Shown here one piece after another: positions 23,200 to 32,742 of a stretch of 64,000 nt of DNA. The notes beneath the pieces are model-generated. The model made no database searches and was not told where the DNA came from. It saw only the letters and a list, made by a program, of their open reading frames with translations. The DNA comes from Hydrogenophilales bacterium. Lineage in GTDB: Bacteria; Pseudomonadota; Gammaproteobacteria; Burkholderiales; Thiobacillaceae. The position numbers and the translations under genes were made by a program. The stretch is taken from positions 186,001 to 250,000 of the forward strand of contig JAHFRD010000001.1 of the NCBI GenBank assembly GCA_023258975.1, given 5' to 3'. Within the stretch, counting starts at the first letter, position 1, and each line of letters starts with the position of its first letter.

Positions 23200-23330
23200 C
23201 GGATTTCCTCGAAAGAAAACATCATGGCGAGGTGTGAAATGCCCGCCTCCAGATAAACCTCGCCTTCGGGCTGGAAACCGTGGCGCGCATGGAACGGCAC
23301 GGCGTGGATATGGTGGAGAGTCTCGGTCAT
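23196..23330 (-). pseudogene. 44-codon fragment resembling the C-terminus of a GNAT acetyltransferase
   Basis: The frame reads [19 protein letters not shown] and continues with [18 protein letters not shown]. This looks like the last beta-alpha-beta part of ElaA-like GNAT proteins (pattern A-PFY-RHGF-EGE-F-E-GIPH). The acetyl-CoA-binding middle and the N-terminus are missing, and the sequence upstream is the arsC-like gene in the opposite direction. Its TGA overlaps the ispF ATG, so if translated it would couple to ispF. It may be a relic that survives as a leader of ispF; this is inference. Confidence 0.5.
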
Positions 23331-23377
23331 CGGCGTAGGCGGGTAGAATGGCGCGTCTTTTTTCGAGCGAGTTTGCC

Positions 23378-23725
23378 ATGAAACTTTACGGCATCCCCAA
23401 TTGCGGCACGGTCAGGAAAGCACGCGCCTGGATGGAAGCGCGCGACATCCCCTATGAATTCCACGATTTCAAGAAACAGGGCGTCCCGGAAGCACTGATG
23501 CACCGATTGTGTGACCTGCTGGGCTGGGAATCCCTGCTCAACCGAAGCGGCCAGACCTGGCGAAAATTCCCGGAAGCGCGTCGCGCGGAGGTCAAGGACA
23601 CCGCCTCCACCGTGGCGCTGATGCTGGAGAACGCCAGCGTCATCAAGCGGCCAATTCTCGACCGCGACGGCCAGTATCAAGTCGGCTTCAGCGAAGAAAA
23701 CTACGGCGCGTTCTTCGGTGAGTGA
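23378..23725 (+). CDS. ArsC/Spx-family reductase-like protein (YffB type)
   Basis: A 115-aa thioredoxin-fold protein of the ArsC-like family: [18 protein letters not shown] carries the single N-terminal cysteine, and [18 protein letters not shown] near residue 90 is the conserved cis-proline loop. Family members reduce disulfides with glutathione; the role of YffB is unknown, but it stands next to dapE in many proteobacteria, as here. Start chosen at 23378; an in-frame ATG at 23348 would add ten unconserved residues. Its stop overlaps the dapE start by 8 bp. Confidence 0.9.
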   Translation: MKLYGIPNCGTVRKARAWMEARDIPYEFHDFKKQGVPEALMHRLCDLLGWESLLNRSGQTWRKFPEARRAEVKDTASTVALMLENASVIKRPILDRDGQYQVGFSEENYGAFFGE

Positions 23726-24875
23726 CGGCAAACGCCACTCCACGAGTAGCGCCGTCATCGAGCATGCGCGCGAACTGATCGCGCGCCGCTCCGTCACGCC
23801 CGACGATGCCGGCTGCCAGATCTGGCTGATCGCCCGCCTGCAAGCCCTCGGCTTTTCCGTGGAAACCGTGAACCGGGGCGGCGTCAGCAATTTCTGGGCG
23901 CGCCGGGGCAGCACGCCGCCGCTGGTCTGCTTCGCCGGCCATACCGACGTGGTGCCCACCGGCCCGCTGGAACAGTGGACGAGCGACCCGTTCATGCCGG
24001 TGGAACGCGGCGGCCAACTCTACGGCCGTGGCGCGGCGGACATGAAAGGCTCCATCGCCGCCTGGCTGGCCGCCGTCGAGGATTTTCTGGCCGAACGGCC
24101 GGAACATCCCGGTTCCATCGCCTGGCTGATGACCTCCGACGAGGAAGGCCCGGCCATCGACGGCACGGCGCGCGTGGTGGAAATGCTCGCCGCGCGTGGT
24201 GAACGAATCGACGCCTGCATCGTCGGCGAACCCACCTGTGTCACCACCTTCGGCGACATGATGAAAAACGGGCGACGCGGTTCCCTGCATGGCCGGCTGC
24301 GGGTGAAAGGCATCCAGGCGCACATCGCCTACCCGCACCTGGGCAAGAATCCGGTGCATCTGGCCGCGCCCGCCATCGCCGATCTCGCCGCCACGGTGTG
24401 GGACGATGGCAACGAGTATTTCCCTCCCACCACCTGGCAAATCTCCAACATGCACAGCGGCACCGGTGCCGCCAACGTCATTCCAGGCCACGCCGACATC
24501 GCATTCAACTTCCGCTTCGGCACCGCCAGTTCCATTGACAGCCTGCAAGCGCGCGTCACCGCCCTGCTCGACAAGCACGGCCTCGAATACGAGATGGAAT
24601 GGGAGATCGGTGCCCGCCCCTTCCTCACCCCGCGCGGCTCGCTGGTGGAAGCGCTGTCCGAGGCCGCACGGGAAATTGTCGGAGTCACCCCGGAGCTTTC
24701 CACCACCGGCGGCACCTCGGATGGCCGATTCATCGCCGACATCGCCGATCAGGTCGTGGAATTCGGCCCGATCAACGCCAGCATCCACAAGATCGACGAG
24801 AACGTGGGCCTGGCCGAACTGGAACAACTCGCGCGCATCTACCGCCGCGCCCTGGAGAAATTGCTGCATGTTTGA
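23718..24875 (+). CDS. dapE: Succinyl-diaminopimelate desuccinylase
   Basis: Zinc enzyme of the M20 family that frees succinate from N-succinyl-LL-diaminopimelate, the step after DapC. The 385-aa protein shows metal ligands in [12 protein letters not shown] (His near residue 75), [14 protein letters not shown] (Asp near 107), [12 protein letters not shown] (catalytic Glu near 141) and the C-terminal [10 protein letters not shown] (His near 356). Start is the GTG at 23718, inside the end of the upstream reductase gene; this overlap suggests coupling. A few extra residues precede the usual N-terminus [19 protein letters not shown]. Confidence 0.96.
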   Translation: MSDGKRHSTSSAVIEHARELIARRSVTPDDAGCQIWLIARLQALGFSVETVNRGGVSNFWARRGSTPPLVCFAGHTDVVPTGPLEQWTSDPFMPVERGGQLYGRGAADMKGSIAAWLAAVEDFLAERPEHPGSIAWLMTSDEEGPAIDGTARVVEMLAARGERIDACIVGEPTCVTTFGDMMKNGRRGSLHGRLRVKGIQAHIAYPHLGKNPVHLAAPAIADLAATVWDDGNEYFPPTTWQISNMHSGTGAANVIPGHADIAFNFRFGTASSIDSLQARVTALLDKHGLEYEMEWEIGARPFLTPRGSLVEALSEAAREIVGVTPELSTTGGTSDGRFIADIADQVVEFGPINASIHKIDENVGLAELEQLARIYRRALEKLLHV

Positions 24876-25767
24876 GCACGCCATACAGGAACTCGTGACC
24901 CTGCGCGACTGGTTGCGCTTCGCCGTCTCCCGCTTTCAGGAGGCCGGCTTGTTCTTCGGCCACGGCAGCGCAGAAGCCTACGACGAAGCCGCCTATCTCT
25001 GTCTGCACGGCCTGCACCTGCCGCCCGACCGGCTCGACCCTTTTCTCGATGCCCGCCTGCTGCCGCAGGAGCGCGAGGCTCTGGCCGGCCTCCTCTCGCG
25101 GCGCATCCACGAGCGCATTCCCGCTCCCTATCTGACCCACGAAGCCTGGTTGCAGGGCTACCGTTTCTACGTCGATCAGCGCGTGATCGTGCCGCGCTCC
25201 TTCCTGGCGCCGATGATTCTGGAGCACCTGCAACCCTGGCTGGCCGATCCGGAAGGCGTGACGAGCGCTTTGGATCTGTGCACCGGTTCCGGTTGTCTGG
25301 CGATTCTGCTGGCCGAAGCCTTCCCTGATGCCGAGGTGGATGCCGTGGATCTGTCGCCCGATGCGCTCGAAGTCGCGCGTCGCAATGTCACGGAATACCA
25401 CCTTGGCGACCGCCTGCGCCTGCGCGAAGGCGACTTGTTCACTCCGCTGGGCGACACCACCTATGACCTGATCGTCTCCAACCCGCCCTATGTGAATGCC
25501 GAATCGGTCGCCGCCCTGCCCCCGGAATACCGGCATGAGCCGGCGCTGGCACTGGGTTCCGGCGCGGATGGACTGGACGCCACCCGCGCCATCCTGCGCG
25601 ATGCCGCCCGCCATCTGAACCCCGGCGGCCTCCTGGCGGTCGAAATCGGCCATAACCGCGCGGCCCTGGAGATCGCCTTCCCGCACCTGGATTTCGCCTG
25701 GCCGCAAATCGAGGGCGGCGAGGACACGGTATTCATCCTCACTCGCGAACAGCTGGCGGGAAACTAA
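24868..25767 (+). CDS. prmB: 50S ribosomal protein L3 N5-glutamine methyltransferase
   Basis: A 299-aa SAM-dependent methyltransferase of the HemK group. The SAM site is [20 protein letters not shown] near residue 138, the target-glutamine motif is [19 protein letters not shown] near 205. The N-terminus has the substrate-binding HFFGHG-like segment [15 protein letters not shown] and [19 protein letters not shown]. These distinguish PrmB from PrmC. The ATG overlaps the dapE stop by 8 bp; a longer upstream reading frame through dapE is not real. Confidence 0.95.
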   Translation: MFEHAIQELVTLRDWLRFAVSRFQEAGLFFGHGSAEAYDEAAYLCLHGLHLPPDRLDPFLDARLLPQEREALAGLLSRRIHERIPAPYLTHEAWLQGYRFYVDQRVIVPRSFLAPMILEHLQPWLADPEGVTSALDLCTGSGCLAILLAEAFPDAEVDAVDLSPDALEVARRNVTEYHLGDRLRLREGDLFTPLGDTTYDLIVSNPPYVNAESVAALPPEYRHEPALALGSGADGLDATRAILRDAARHLNPGGLLAVEIGHNRAALEIAFPHLDFAWPQIEGGEDTVFILTREQLAGN

Positions 25768-25842
25768 CGCTACAAAACGCCACTACCCGACTTCGTATCG
25801 ACGCTCGACCCACGAGCGGGCCAACTACAGGATCGCAACAAC

Positions 25843-26529
25843 ATGGAGCAAACCATGCAGGAACTCAATATCTTCGTCGCCTCACTCACCTCGTTCTGGA
25901 CCGAGTTGGCAAGTTTCATTCCGCAACTGATCGCCGCGTTGCTGCTGCTGCTCCTCGGCTGGATGCTGGCGAAGTTGGCGCGTACCGGCGTAATGCGCCT
26001 GCTCGTCCTGCTCAAATTCGACAAGGCCACGGAAAAATCCGGCCTGGAAGCCTTCATGAAGCATGCCGAACTGGAGCTTTCGGTCGGTTCCGTGATCGGC
26101 AACCTGGTCTACTGGCTCATCATCCTGGTGATGATCGTCACCGTCGCCAACTCGCTCGGCCTGTCGATGGTGGCCGACCTGTTCAACAAGGTGGTGCTGT
26201 ACATCCCCAACGTGATCGTCGCGATTCTGGTGCTGGTGTTCGGCACCATCCTGGCGCGTTTCATCAACCGGCTGGTATTCGCCTGGTTGAGCAACATGGA
26301 ATTCGATGGCGCGCTGACCGTCTCCACCTTCTCTGAATACGCCATGCTGGTTTTCGTGTTCTTCATGGCGATGGAGCAATTGCAGATCGCCAACGAACTG
26401 CTCACCGCCGCCTTCATCATCAGCTTCGGCGCCGTCGGCCTGGCCTTCGCCATCGCCTTCGGCCTGGGCGCCAGGGATTGGGCCAGCCGGGTCGTTGAAA
26501 AGATCGTGGATCAGAAGCGCCCCGAGTAA
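25843..26529 (+). CDS. Conserved TM_helix membrane protein (MscS-related)
   Basis: A 228-aa protein with four or five hydrophobic segments: about 22-42, 85-107, 117-140, 160-178 and 188-208. It contains the repeated TM_helix segments (IPQLIAALLLLLLGWMLAKL and YIPNVIVAILVLVFGTILAR), each followed by a short amphipathic stretch, as in proteins related to the mechanosensitive channel MscS. The C-terminal FGAVGLAFAIAFGLGARDWA resembles the pore-lining part, but the soluble MscS beta domain is absent. Function as a channel is inferred. It follows prmB by 75 bp. Confidence 0.82.
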   Translation: MEQTMQELNIFVASLTSFWTELASFIPQLIAALLLLLLGWMLAKLARTGVMRLLVLLKFDKATEKSGLEAFMKHAELELSVGSVIGNLVYWLIILVMIVTVANSLGLSMVADLFNKVVLYIPNVIVAILVLVFGTILARFINRLVFAWLSNMEFDGALTVSTFSEYAMLVFVFFMAMEQLQIANELLTAAFIISFGAVGLAFAIAFGLGARDWASRVVEKIVDQKRPE

Positions 26530-26604
26530 CCACCCGGAACCCGGCGGCCTGTCGGGATGATCGGTGGGGGCTGTGGGCTGGTGGAGGGTGATGGCGAACC
26601 TAAA

Positions 26605-27780
26605 CTACAGCCCGTCCAGCCCTCGCGCCAGGTCGTCGCGCAAATCCACGACCGCCTCCAGGCCCACCGCGACGCGGATGAGGCCGTCGCCGATGCCGGC
26701 GCCGGCGCGCTGTTCCGGGGTCATGCGGCTATGGGTGGTGCTCGCGGGGTGGGTGATGGTGGTGCGGGTGTCGCCCAGGTTGGCGGTGATGGACAGGAGC
26801 CGGGTGGCGTCGATGACCTTCCAGGCGGCGGCCAGCCCGCCGGCGACCTCGAAAGCGACGATGCCGCCGCCGCTTTTCTGCTGGCGCATCGCGAGTTCAT
26901 GTTGCGGGTGCGAGGGCAGGCCAGGGTAGAGCACACGGCTGACCTTGGGGTGCGCTTCCAGCCAGGCCGCCAGTTCCAGGGCATGGTCGGAATGCGCCCG
27001 CATGCGCAGGCCCAGGGTTTCCAGCCCCTTGTGCAGCACCCAGGCGTTGAACGCGGAGAGCGTGGGGCCGGCGGTGCGCAGGAAAGTGTAGACACCTTCC
27101 ATCAGGTCTTTCCCGCCGAGTACGGCGCCGCCCAGCACCCGACCCTGACCATCGAGGTACTTGGTGGCGGAGTGGATGACGATGTCGGCGCCCAACTCCA
27201 GCGGCCGTTGCAGGATCGGGGTGCAGAAGCAGTTGTCCACCGCCAGCCAGGCGCCGGCGGCATGGGCGATGTCGGCCAGCGCCTGGATGTCGCTGACCTC
27301 GGTGAGCGGGTTGGAGGGCGATTCGAGAAAGAACAAACGCGTATTGGGCTTCACCGCCGCGCGCCATTCCTCGGGATCGGTGGGCGAGACAAAGGTGGTC
27401 TCGATGCCGAAGCGGCCAAGGATGTTGCTGAACAGTTGCACCGTGGAACCGAAGATGGAACGCGAGGCGACCACGTGCTCGCCGGCCTTCATCAGGCCCA
27501 TCACGGTGGCCAGGATGGCGGCCATGCCGGAGGCGAAGGCGACGCAGCGCTCGGCGCCTTCAAGAGCGGCGAGGCGTTCCTCGAACATGGACACGCTTGG
27601 GTTGGTGAAACGCGCGTAGATCGGCCCGGCCTCGGCGCCGGAGAAGCGCGCGGCGGCCTCGGCGGCGGAACCGAAAACAAAGCTGGAAGTGAGGTACATC
27701 GCCTCGGAATGCTCGTTGAACTGGCTGCGCCGGGTGCCGGCGCGTACCGCCAGGGTCTCGGGCTGAAGGGCGTCGTTCAT
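26605..27780 (-). CDS. metZ: O-succinylhomoserine sulfhydrylase
   Basis: PLP enzyme of the Cys/Met metabolism family that makes homocysteine from O-succinylhomoserine and sulfide. The 391-aa protein has YARFTNPSVSMFEERLAALE near residue 55, the SGMAAILA phosphate site, and the PLP lysine in HSATKYLDGQGRVLGG near 210. The N-terminus LQPETLAVRAGTRRSQFNEH is the MetZ type. It is the last gene of the long minus-strand block, 24 bp after purF, as in many betaproteobacteria. Cystathionine gamma-synthase is a less likely alternative. Confidence 0.94.
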   Translation of the reverse strand: MNDALQPETLAVRAGTRRSQFNEHSEAMYLTSSFVFGSAAEAAARFSGAEAGPIYARFTNPSVSMFEERLAALEGAERCVAFASGMAAILATVMGLMKAGEHVVASRSIFGSTVQLFSNILGRFGIETTFVSPTDPEEWRAAVKPNTRLFFLESPSNPLTEVSDIQALADIAHAAGAWLAVDNCFCTPILQRPLELGADIVIHSATKYLDGQGRVLGGAVLGGKDLMEGVYTFLRTAGPTLSAFNAWVLHKGLETLGLRMRAHSDHALELAAWLEAHPKVSRVLYPGLPSHPQHELAMRQQKSGGGIVAFEVAGGLAAAWKVIDATRLLSITANLGDTRTTITHPASTTHSRMTPEQRAGAGIGDGLIRVAVGLEAVVDLRDDLARGLDGL

Positions 27781-27804
27781 AGGGCTATCCGATTTCTTTG
27801 AAAG

Positions 27805-29337
27805 TCATTCGCTGACGGCCAGATTCAGATCCATCTGCCGGGTGGAGGGCGCGGGGGTGGTGGGGATGGCGCCGCTGCGCTGGCCTTCCAGGCGGGCAAG
27901 ATATTCCTCGGTGACGTCGCCGGTGATGTAGCAGCCGTCGAAACAGGAGGAATCGAAGCGGGTCAGTTTGGGATTGACCTTGCGCACAGCGCTGATGAGG
28001 TCGGCCAGGTCCTGGTAGATCACGCCATCGGCACCCAGTTCCTTGGCGATTTCCTCGTCGCTACGGCCATTGGCCAGGAGTTCCGCGCGCGTCGGCATGT
28101 CGATTCCGTAGACGTTGGGGAAGCGCACCGGCGGCGAGGCGGAGGCGAAATATACGGACTTGGCGCCCGCCTCGCGCGCCATCTGGATGATTTCCCGGCT
28201 GGTGGTGCCACGCACGATGGAGTCGTCCACCAGCAGCACGTTCTTGCCCTTGAACTCCACGCACATGGCATTGAGTTTCTGGCGCACCGATTTCTTGCGC
28301 GAGGCCTGGCCGGGCATGATGAAGGTGCGGCCGATGTAGCGGTTCTTGATGAAGCCTTCGCGGTACGGCAGACCGAGCTTGTAGGCCAGTTGCAGGGCGG
28401 AGGGCCGGCTGGTGTCGGGAATGGGAACGACCACGTCGATGGGTAGATGGCTGAAATCGCGCTTGATCTTCTCCGCCAGGAATTCGCCCATGCGCAGGCG
28501 CGTCTCATAGATGGAGGCTCCATCCATGATGGAATCGGGGCGGGCGAAATAGACGTATTCGAAGATGCAGGGGGTGAATTCGCCGGGCGCCACACACTGG
28601 CGACTGTGAAATTCACCGGCGCAGGTAATCAAAACCGCCTCTCCGGGTTGCACATCGCGCACCACATGGAATCCGGTCGGCTCCACGGCCACGCTCTCGG
28701 AGGACACGATCCAATCGGTGCCCCCGCCCTGACCATCCTCCACCTCCTGGCGGCCGATCATCAAGGGGCGAATGCCGTTGGGATCGCGGAAGGCGACCAG
28801 GCCGAAGCCGGCGATGATCGCCACCACGGCATAGGCGCCCTTGCAGCGGCGATGTACACCGGCGACCGCGCTGAACACGTCGTCGACCGTGAGGCGATGC
28901 CCGTGCACCGCTTCCTGCAATTCATGCGCGAGGACGTTGAGCAGCACTTCCGAGTCGGAACCGGTATTCACATGGCGCAGATCGTCCATGAACAGTTCGC
29001 GCTGCAGGGTCTCGGTATTGGTGAGATTGCCGTTGTGCGCGAGGACGATGCCGAACGGCGAATTCACGTAGAACGGCTGCGCCTCGGCCGGGCTGGAGGC
29101 GCTGCCGGCGGTGGGATAACGCACATGGGCGATGCCGACATTGCCGATCAGATTGCGCATGTCGCGGGTGCGGAACACATCGCGCACCATGCCCAGATTC
29201 TTGTGCATGTGGAACATGCTGCCGTCCATCGTGACGATGCCGGCGGCATCCTGGCCACGGTGTTGCAGCAGTTGCAGCGCGTCGTAAAGCGGTTGATTGA
29301 CGGGTTGGCTGGAGACGATGCCGACGATGCCGCACAT
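27805..29337 (-). CDS. purF: Amidophosphoribosyltransferase
   Basis: First enzyme of de novo purine synthesis, forming phosphoribosylamine from PRPP and glutamine. The 510-aa protein starts MCGIVGIVSSQPVNQPLYD; Cys2 becomes the N-terminal nucleophile after Met removal. The glutaminase domain includes IAHVRYPTAGSAS, and the PRPP-binding loop is VLLVDDSIVRGTTSREII near residue 365. It follows cvpA by 10 bp, an order conserved from E. coli to betaproteobacteria. Confidence 0.98.
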   Translation of the reverse strand: MCGIVGIVSSQPVNQPLYDALQLLQHRGQDAAGIVTMDGSMFHMHKNLGMVRDVFRTRDMRNLIGNVGIAHVRYPTAGSASSPAEAQPFYVNSPFGIVLAHNGNLTNTETLQRELFMDDLRHVNTGSDSEVLLNVLAHELQEAVHGHRLTVDDVFSAVAGVHRRCKGAYAVVAIIAGFGLVAFRDPNGIRPLMIGRQEVEDGQGGGTDWIVSSESVAVEPTGFHVVRDVQPGEAVLITCAGEFHSRQCVAPGEFTPCIFEYVYFARPDSIMDGASIYETRLRMGEFLAEKIKRDFSHLPIDVVVPIPDTSRPSALQLAYKLGLPYREGFIKNRYIGRTFIMPGQASRKKSVRQKLNAMCVEFKGKNVLLVDDSIVRGTTSREIIQMAREAGAKSVYFASASPPVRFPNVYGIDMPTRAELLANGRSDEEIAKELGADGVIYQDLADLISAVRKVNPKLTRFDSSCFDGCYITGDVTEEYLARLEGQRSGAIPTTPAPSTRQMDLNLAVSE

Positions 29338-29347
29338 GGAAAAAACC

Positions 29348-29836
29348 TCAGTGGTATTGAATCAGGGCCGCCATATCCGCAGGCAGCCAGGGTTTGAGCT
29401 TGACGGCCGCCTGTTCCAGGTGGCCGTGTATCAGGGAAGCCTGCCAGGCATGCGTTTTCGGCAAGGCGGTGAGCCCGGCCAGCAGGGTCAGCATGAGCAG
29501 GATGAGGCCGCCGCGCGCCGCGCCGAACAGCCCACCCAGCAGGCGGTCGTATGGCCCCATGCCGGCAACCTTGACCAGGCCACCCACTGCGGCGGAAAAC
29601 AGGCTGGCCGCGATCAGCACGGCCACGAAAATCACCACCAGCGCGGCCGCGTGACTGAGCGCGGGCGCGTCCAGTCCGGGGATGAAGGGCGCGAGCATGG
29701 GCGCGAACGATTTGGCGGCATAGAAGGCCACGAACCAGGACAGCAGGGAGAGCACCTCGCGGGTGAGGCCGCGCATCAGGCCGAGAACGGCGGAAAACGC
29801 GAATATCCCGAGTGCGATCAGATCCAGCGAGCTCAT
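29348..29836 (-). CDS. cvpA: CvpA family membrane protein
   Basis: A 162-aa inner-membrane protein with four hydrophobic helices. The N-terminal SLDLIALGIFAFSAVLGLMR and the motif GLTREVLSLLSWFVAFYAAK are typical of CvpA, named for colicin V production. The second half has RLLGGLFGAARGGLILLMLT. It is needed for envelope integrity in some bacteria, mechanism unknown. It lies between the SPOR protein gene (7 bp) and purF (10 bp). Confidence 0.94.
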   Translation of the reverse strand: MSSLDLIALGIFAFSAVLGLMRGLTREVLSLLSWFVAFYAAKSFAPMLAPFIPGLDAPALSHAAALVVIFVAVLIAASLFSAAVGGLVKVAGMGPYDRLLGGLFGAARGGLILLMLTLLAGLTALPKTHAWQASLIHGHLEQAAVKLKPWLPADMAALIQYH

Positions 29837-29843
29837 GACCGCA

Positions 29844-30497
29844 TCAAGGCCCCAGCATGACCGAGGTGAAGCCCTTGGCCTTGAGTTTGGCCTGCGCTTC
29901 CAGCGCGCGGTCCTTTTCCGGAATCGGCCCCACTCTCACCCGGTACTGACCGTTCGAGTCGGCCATGCCCACCTTGAAGCCGGCCGCTTCGACCTTCTCA
30001 AGCAATTGTCTGGCGTTGCTTTCGCTGGTGAAGGCGCCCAGTTGCAGATAGAACCCGTGGCTGGCGAAGGCGCCGCTGGGCTTGGGCAGGGGTGGTTTCT
30101 CGGCCTCGCCGGCCTTCTCCCTGGGTGTCTCGGCTTTGGCCTTCTCGGCCTTGGGCCCCGGCCTGGCCACGGCGAGGCTGGCTTCGGCGGGCGCGGCCTT
30201 TGGGACGGGCGCCGGCAATGTCGGCTCCGCCGCCAGTGGCGTCGGTTCGTTCACAGCCACGACGGCGGGCAGCGTGGGAGCCGCCTCGGGTGCCGCCTCG
30301 AACGCGGAACTGGGCGCGGGGATGCGGATATCCACATCCGGCCCCAGCGGGCGCGGCTCGGGGTCGAACAGCATGGGCAGCAGCAGCACGGCGGTCAGCG
30401 CGATCGCGATGGCGCCCACCAGACGCCGCCGCGCGCGGCGGCGCAACGCCATCTGATCCTGCGTCAAAACACTCTGGGTCTCGGAAATATCAGCCAT
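29844..30497 (-). CDS. dedD: SPOR-domain cell division protein (DedD-like)
   Basis: A 217-aa bitopic protein: cytoplasmic N-terminus with RRRARRRLVGAIAIALTAVL (one transmembrane helix near residues 28-45), a long Pro/Ala-rich periplasmic linker (about 55-140), and a C-terminal SPOR domain (FYLQLGAFTSESNARQLLEK to FTSVMLGP). SPOR domains bind denuded peptidoglycan at the septum. It overlaps folC by 8 bp. The position between folC and cvpA supports DedD, although the sequence of the linker is not conserved. Confidence 0.9.
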   Translation of the reverse strand: MADISETQSVLTQDQMALRRRARRRLVGAIAIALTAVLLLPMLFDPEPRPLGPDVDIRIPAPSSAFEAAPEAAPTLPAVVAVNEPTPLAAEPTLPAPVPKAAPAEASLAVARPGPKAEKAKAETPREKAGEAEKPPLPKPSGAFASHGFYLQLGAFTSESNARQLLEKVEAAGFKVGMADSNGQYRVRVGPIPEKDRALEAQAKLKAKGFTSVMLGP

Positions 30498-31833
30498 GCG
30501 GGTTCGTGGAAAGTGCGGTTGCGGCCATCACTTCAGCCACGGTATGGAAGGAACCGAAGGCCGCGATTGTATCAGCCGGCCCCGCAAGCCGGCACGCCGC
30601 TTGCCAGGCCGTGGCGACATCGGCATACACCCGATATTCGAGCGAATGCGCGGCCAAATGCCCGGCCAGCGCCGCGCCGGCCAGCCCGCGCGGCCCGGAA
30701 AGGCCCGCGACATGCCAGTAGTCGACATGGGGCGCGAGCGGCGCGATCACCCCATCCATATCCTTGTCGGCCAGCATGGCGAATACCGCGTGAACCCGCC
30801 CGTTTGGCGGGAGGTCGGCAAGATTGGCGGCCAGGGCGCGCGCCGCATGCGGGTTGTGCGCCACATCGAGGATGCGCAACGGCGCTTGCCCGACCACCTG
30901 AAAACGCCCGGGCTGACGCGCCGCCGCGAGTCCGGCGCGAATCGCCCGCATCGGCACCGGCAGACGCTCGCGCAGTGAGTGGAGAGCGGCGATGGCGCAG
31001 GCGGCGTTGCCAAGCTGATGCGCACCGGGCATGGCCGGACGCGGCAGGGCGGGGAATGCCGCCCCGCGCACCCGGCAGGCCCACCCCTCCTCCCCCGCCT
31101 CCACGCGGATATCCATTCCCAGGCGCAGAAGATCGGCGCCGATGTCGGCGGCATGGCCCAGCAAACTGGCTGGCGGATTCGGGTCACCGCAGATGGCGGC
31201 ATGCCCACCCCGATAGATGCCGGCCTTCTCGAAGCCGATGAGTTCACGGGTATCGCCGAGGAAGGCTTGGTGGTCGAGATCCACGCTGACCACCACGGCG
31301 CAGTCGGCGTCCCACAGGTTCACCGCGTCGAGCCGGCCACCCAGTCCCACTTCCAGAACCGCGACGTCGAGATCGGCTTCCTGGAACAACCACATCGCCG
31401 CCAGCGTGCCTTGCTCGAAATAGGTCAGTGGAATATCGCCGCGCGCGGATTCGACAGCGGCCATCGCGCGGCACAAATCCGTATCGCCGGCCTCCCCACC
31501 CGCGATCCGGACACGCTCGTTGTAGCGCAGCAGATGCGGCGAGGTGTAACAGCCGACGCGATAGCCGGCCGCGTCCAGCATGGCTTCCAGAAAGGCGCAC
31601 ACAGACCCCTTGCCGTTGGTGCCGCCCACCGTGATGAGGGGAAAGTCCGGGTCGACCCCTCTCCTCCGTGTGTCTCTTGTGAGCCCGAGCCTGTCGGCCA
31701 CCACGCGAACGCGCTCCAGGCCGAGAACGATGGCGTTGACATTACGGGTTTCGAGGTGGGCCAGCCAGGCGGCGAGGTCGGTTTCCCCCCCTCCCCCCCA
31801 GAGGGAGGGGCTGGGGGAGAGGGAACCCGGCAT
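30490..31833 (-). CDS. folC: Bifunctional dihydrofolate synthase / folylpolyglutamate synthase
   Basis: Mur-ligase-type enzyme that adds glutamate to dihydropteroate and folates. The 447-aa protein has the P-loop ITVGGTNGKGSVCAFLEA near residue 72, TSPHLLRYNERVRI, and VLEVGLGGRLDAVN. Two oddities: the first 16 residues (PGSLSPSPSLWGGGG) come from a G/C-rich repeat at the 5' end, so the native start codon seems to have been replaced; and RDTRRRGVDP just before the P-loop is extra relative to relatives. The gene overlaps dedD by 8 bp and follows accD by 32 bp. Confidence 0.95.
   Translation of the reverse strand: MPGSLSPSPSLWGGGGETDLAAWLAHLETRNVNAIVLGLERVRVVADRLGLTRDTRRRGVDPDFPLITVGGTNGKGSVCAFLEAMLDAAGYRVGCYTSPHLLRYNERVRIAGGEAGDTDLCRAMAAVESARGDIPLTYFEQGTLAAMWLFQEADLDVAVLEVGLGGRLDAVNLWDADCAVVVSVDLDHQAFLGDTRELIGFEKAGIYRGGHAAICGDPNPPASLLGHAADIGADLLRLGMDIRVEAGEEGWACRVRGAAFPALPRPAMPGAHQLGNAACAIAALHSLRERLPVPMRAIRAGLAAARQPGRFQVVGQAPLRILDVAHNPHAARALAANLADLPPNGRVHAVFAMLADKDMDGVIAPLAPHVDYWHVAGLSGPRGLAGAALAGHLAAHSLEYRVYADVATAWQAACRLAGPADTIAAFGSFHTVAEVMAATALSTNPHG
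31779..31826. repeat. G/C-rich repeat at the 5' end of folC
   Basis: Read on the minus strand it is GGTTCCCTCTCCCCCAGCCC followed by CTCCCTCTGGGGGGGAGGGG. The same words (CCCCTCTCCC, GGGGCTGGGGGTGAGGGAACC) make up the repeat at 43284-43325 between asd and leuB. It is translated as SLSPSPSLWGGGG at the FolC N-terminus. Confidence 0.7.
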
Positions 31834-31865
31834 GAAAAATGGTTACCTTGGATTAACCGAACGCC

Positions 31866-32732
31866 TCAATTCGGCGTCGGCTTGCGCATGAGTTGCGCGC
31901 ACAGGCGGGCCAGGGCGCGCTTCATCTCGCGGCGGTCGATGATGCGATCGACGGCGCCGTGCTCCACCAGAAACTCGGCGCGCTGGAAGCCTTCCGGCAG
32001 TTTCTCGCGCACGGTCTGTTCGATCACGCGCGGGCCGGCGAAGCCGATCAGCGCCTTCGGTTCCGCCACGATCACGTCGCCCAGCATGGCGAAACTGGCG
32101 GATACGCCCCCCATCGTCGGGTCGGTCAGCACCGAGATGAACGGCAGACGATTGGCGGAAAGCTGGGTCAGCGCCGCCGAGGTCTTGGCCATCTGCATGA
32201 GCGAAGTCAGGCCTTCCTGCATGCGCGCGCCACCGCTGGCGGAAACACAGATGAACGGCTTCTTGTCCTTGATGCAGGACTCGACGCCGCGCACGAAACG
32301 CTCGCCCACCACCGAGCCCATCGAGCCGCCCATGAAACGGAACTCGAATGCCGCCACGGTCACCGGCACACCCAGCATGCGGCCTTCCATGACCACCAGG
32401 GCGTCCTTTTCATCGGTCTCCCGGGAGGCATCGGTGATGCGGTCGCTGTAGCGCTTGCTGTCCTTGAACTTGAGCGCATCCAGAGGCAACACATTGGCGC
32501 CGATCTCGTTGCGGCCTTCCTCGTCCAGCAACAAATCCAGGCGCTTGCGCGCGCCGATGCGCAGATGGTGGTCGCACTGCGGACAGACGTACTGGCTCTG
32601 CCCCAGATCCGCCGCGTACAGCACGGCGTCACAGGAAGGGCACTTGTTCCAGATGCCCTCGGGCACCACTTTCTTGCTGGCTTCGACGCGCCGCTTGATC
32701 TTGGGGGGAATGAGTTTCTGGAACCAGCTCAT
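31866..32732 (-). CDS. accD: Acetyl-CoA carboxylase carboxyltransferase subunit beta
   Basis: Carboxyltransferase beta subunit that, with AccA, moves CO2 from biotin to acetyl-CoA to give malonyl-CoA. The 288-aa protein has the N-terminal zinc ribbon CPSCDAVLY ... CPQCDHH (four Cys, residues about 32-54) and the crotonase-fold body with [17 protein letters not shown] and [20 protein letters not shown]. Start is [15 protein letters not shown] at 32732, 10 bp after the trpA stop; a longer frame overlapping trpA is unlikely. Its place between trpA and folC is usual for betaproteobacteria. Confidence 0.97.
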   Translation of the reverse strand: MSWFQKLIPPKIKRRVEASKKVVPEGIWNKCPSCDAVLYAADLGQSQYVCPQCDHHLRIGARKRLDLLLDEEGRNEIGANVLPLDALKFKDSKRYSDRITDASRETDEKDALVVMEGRMLGVPVTVAAFEFRFMGGSMGSVVGERFVRGVESCIKDKKPFICVSASGGARMQEGLTSLMQMAKTSAALTQLSANRLPFISVLTDPTMGGVSASFAMLGDVIVAEPKALIGFAGPRVIEQTVREKLPEGFQRAEFLVEHGAVDRIIDRREMKRALARLCAQLMRKPTPN

Positions 32733-32742
32733 GGCATTTCCT

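Noticed and set aside
24406-25767. 453-codon frame joining dapE region to prmB
   Set aside because: The first 154 codons are an out-of-frame shadow of dapE; prmB begins at 24868 with the expected N-terminus.
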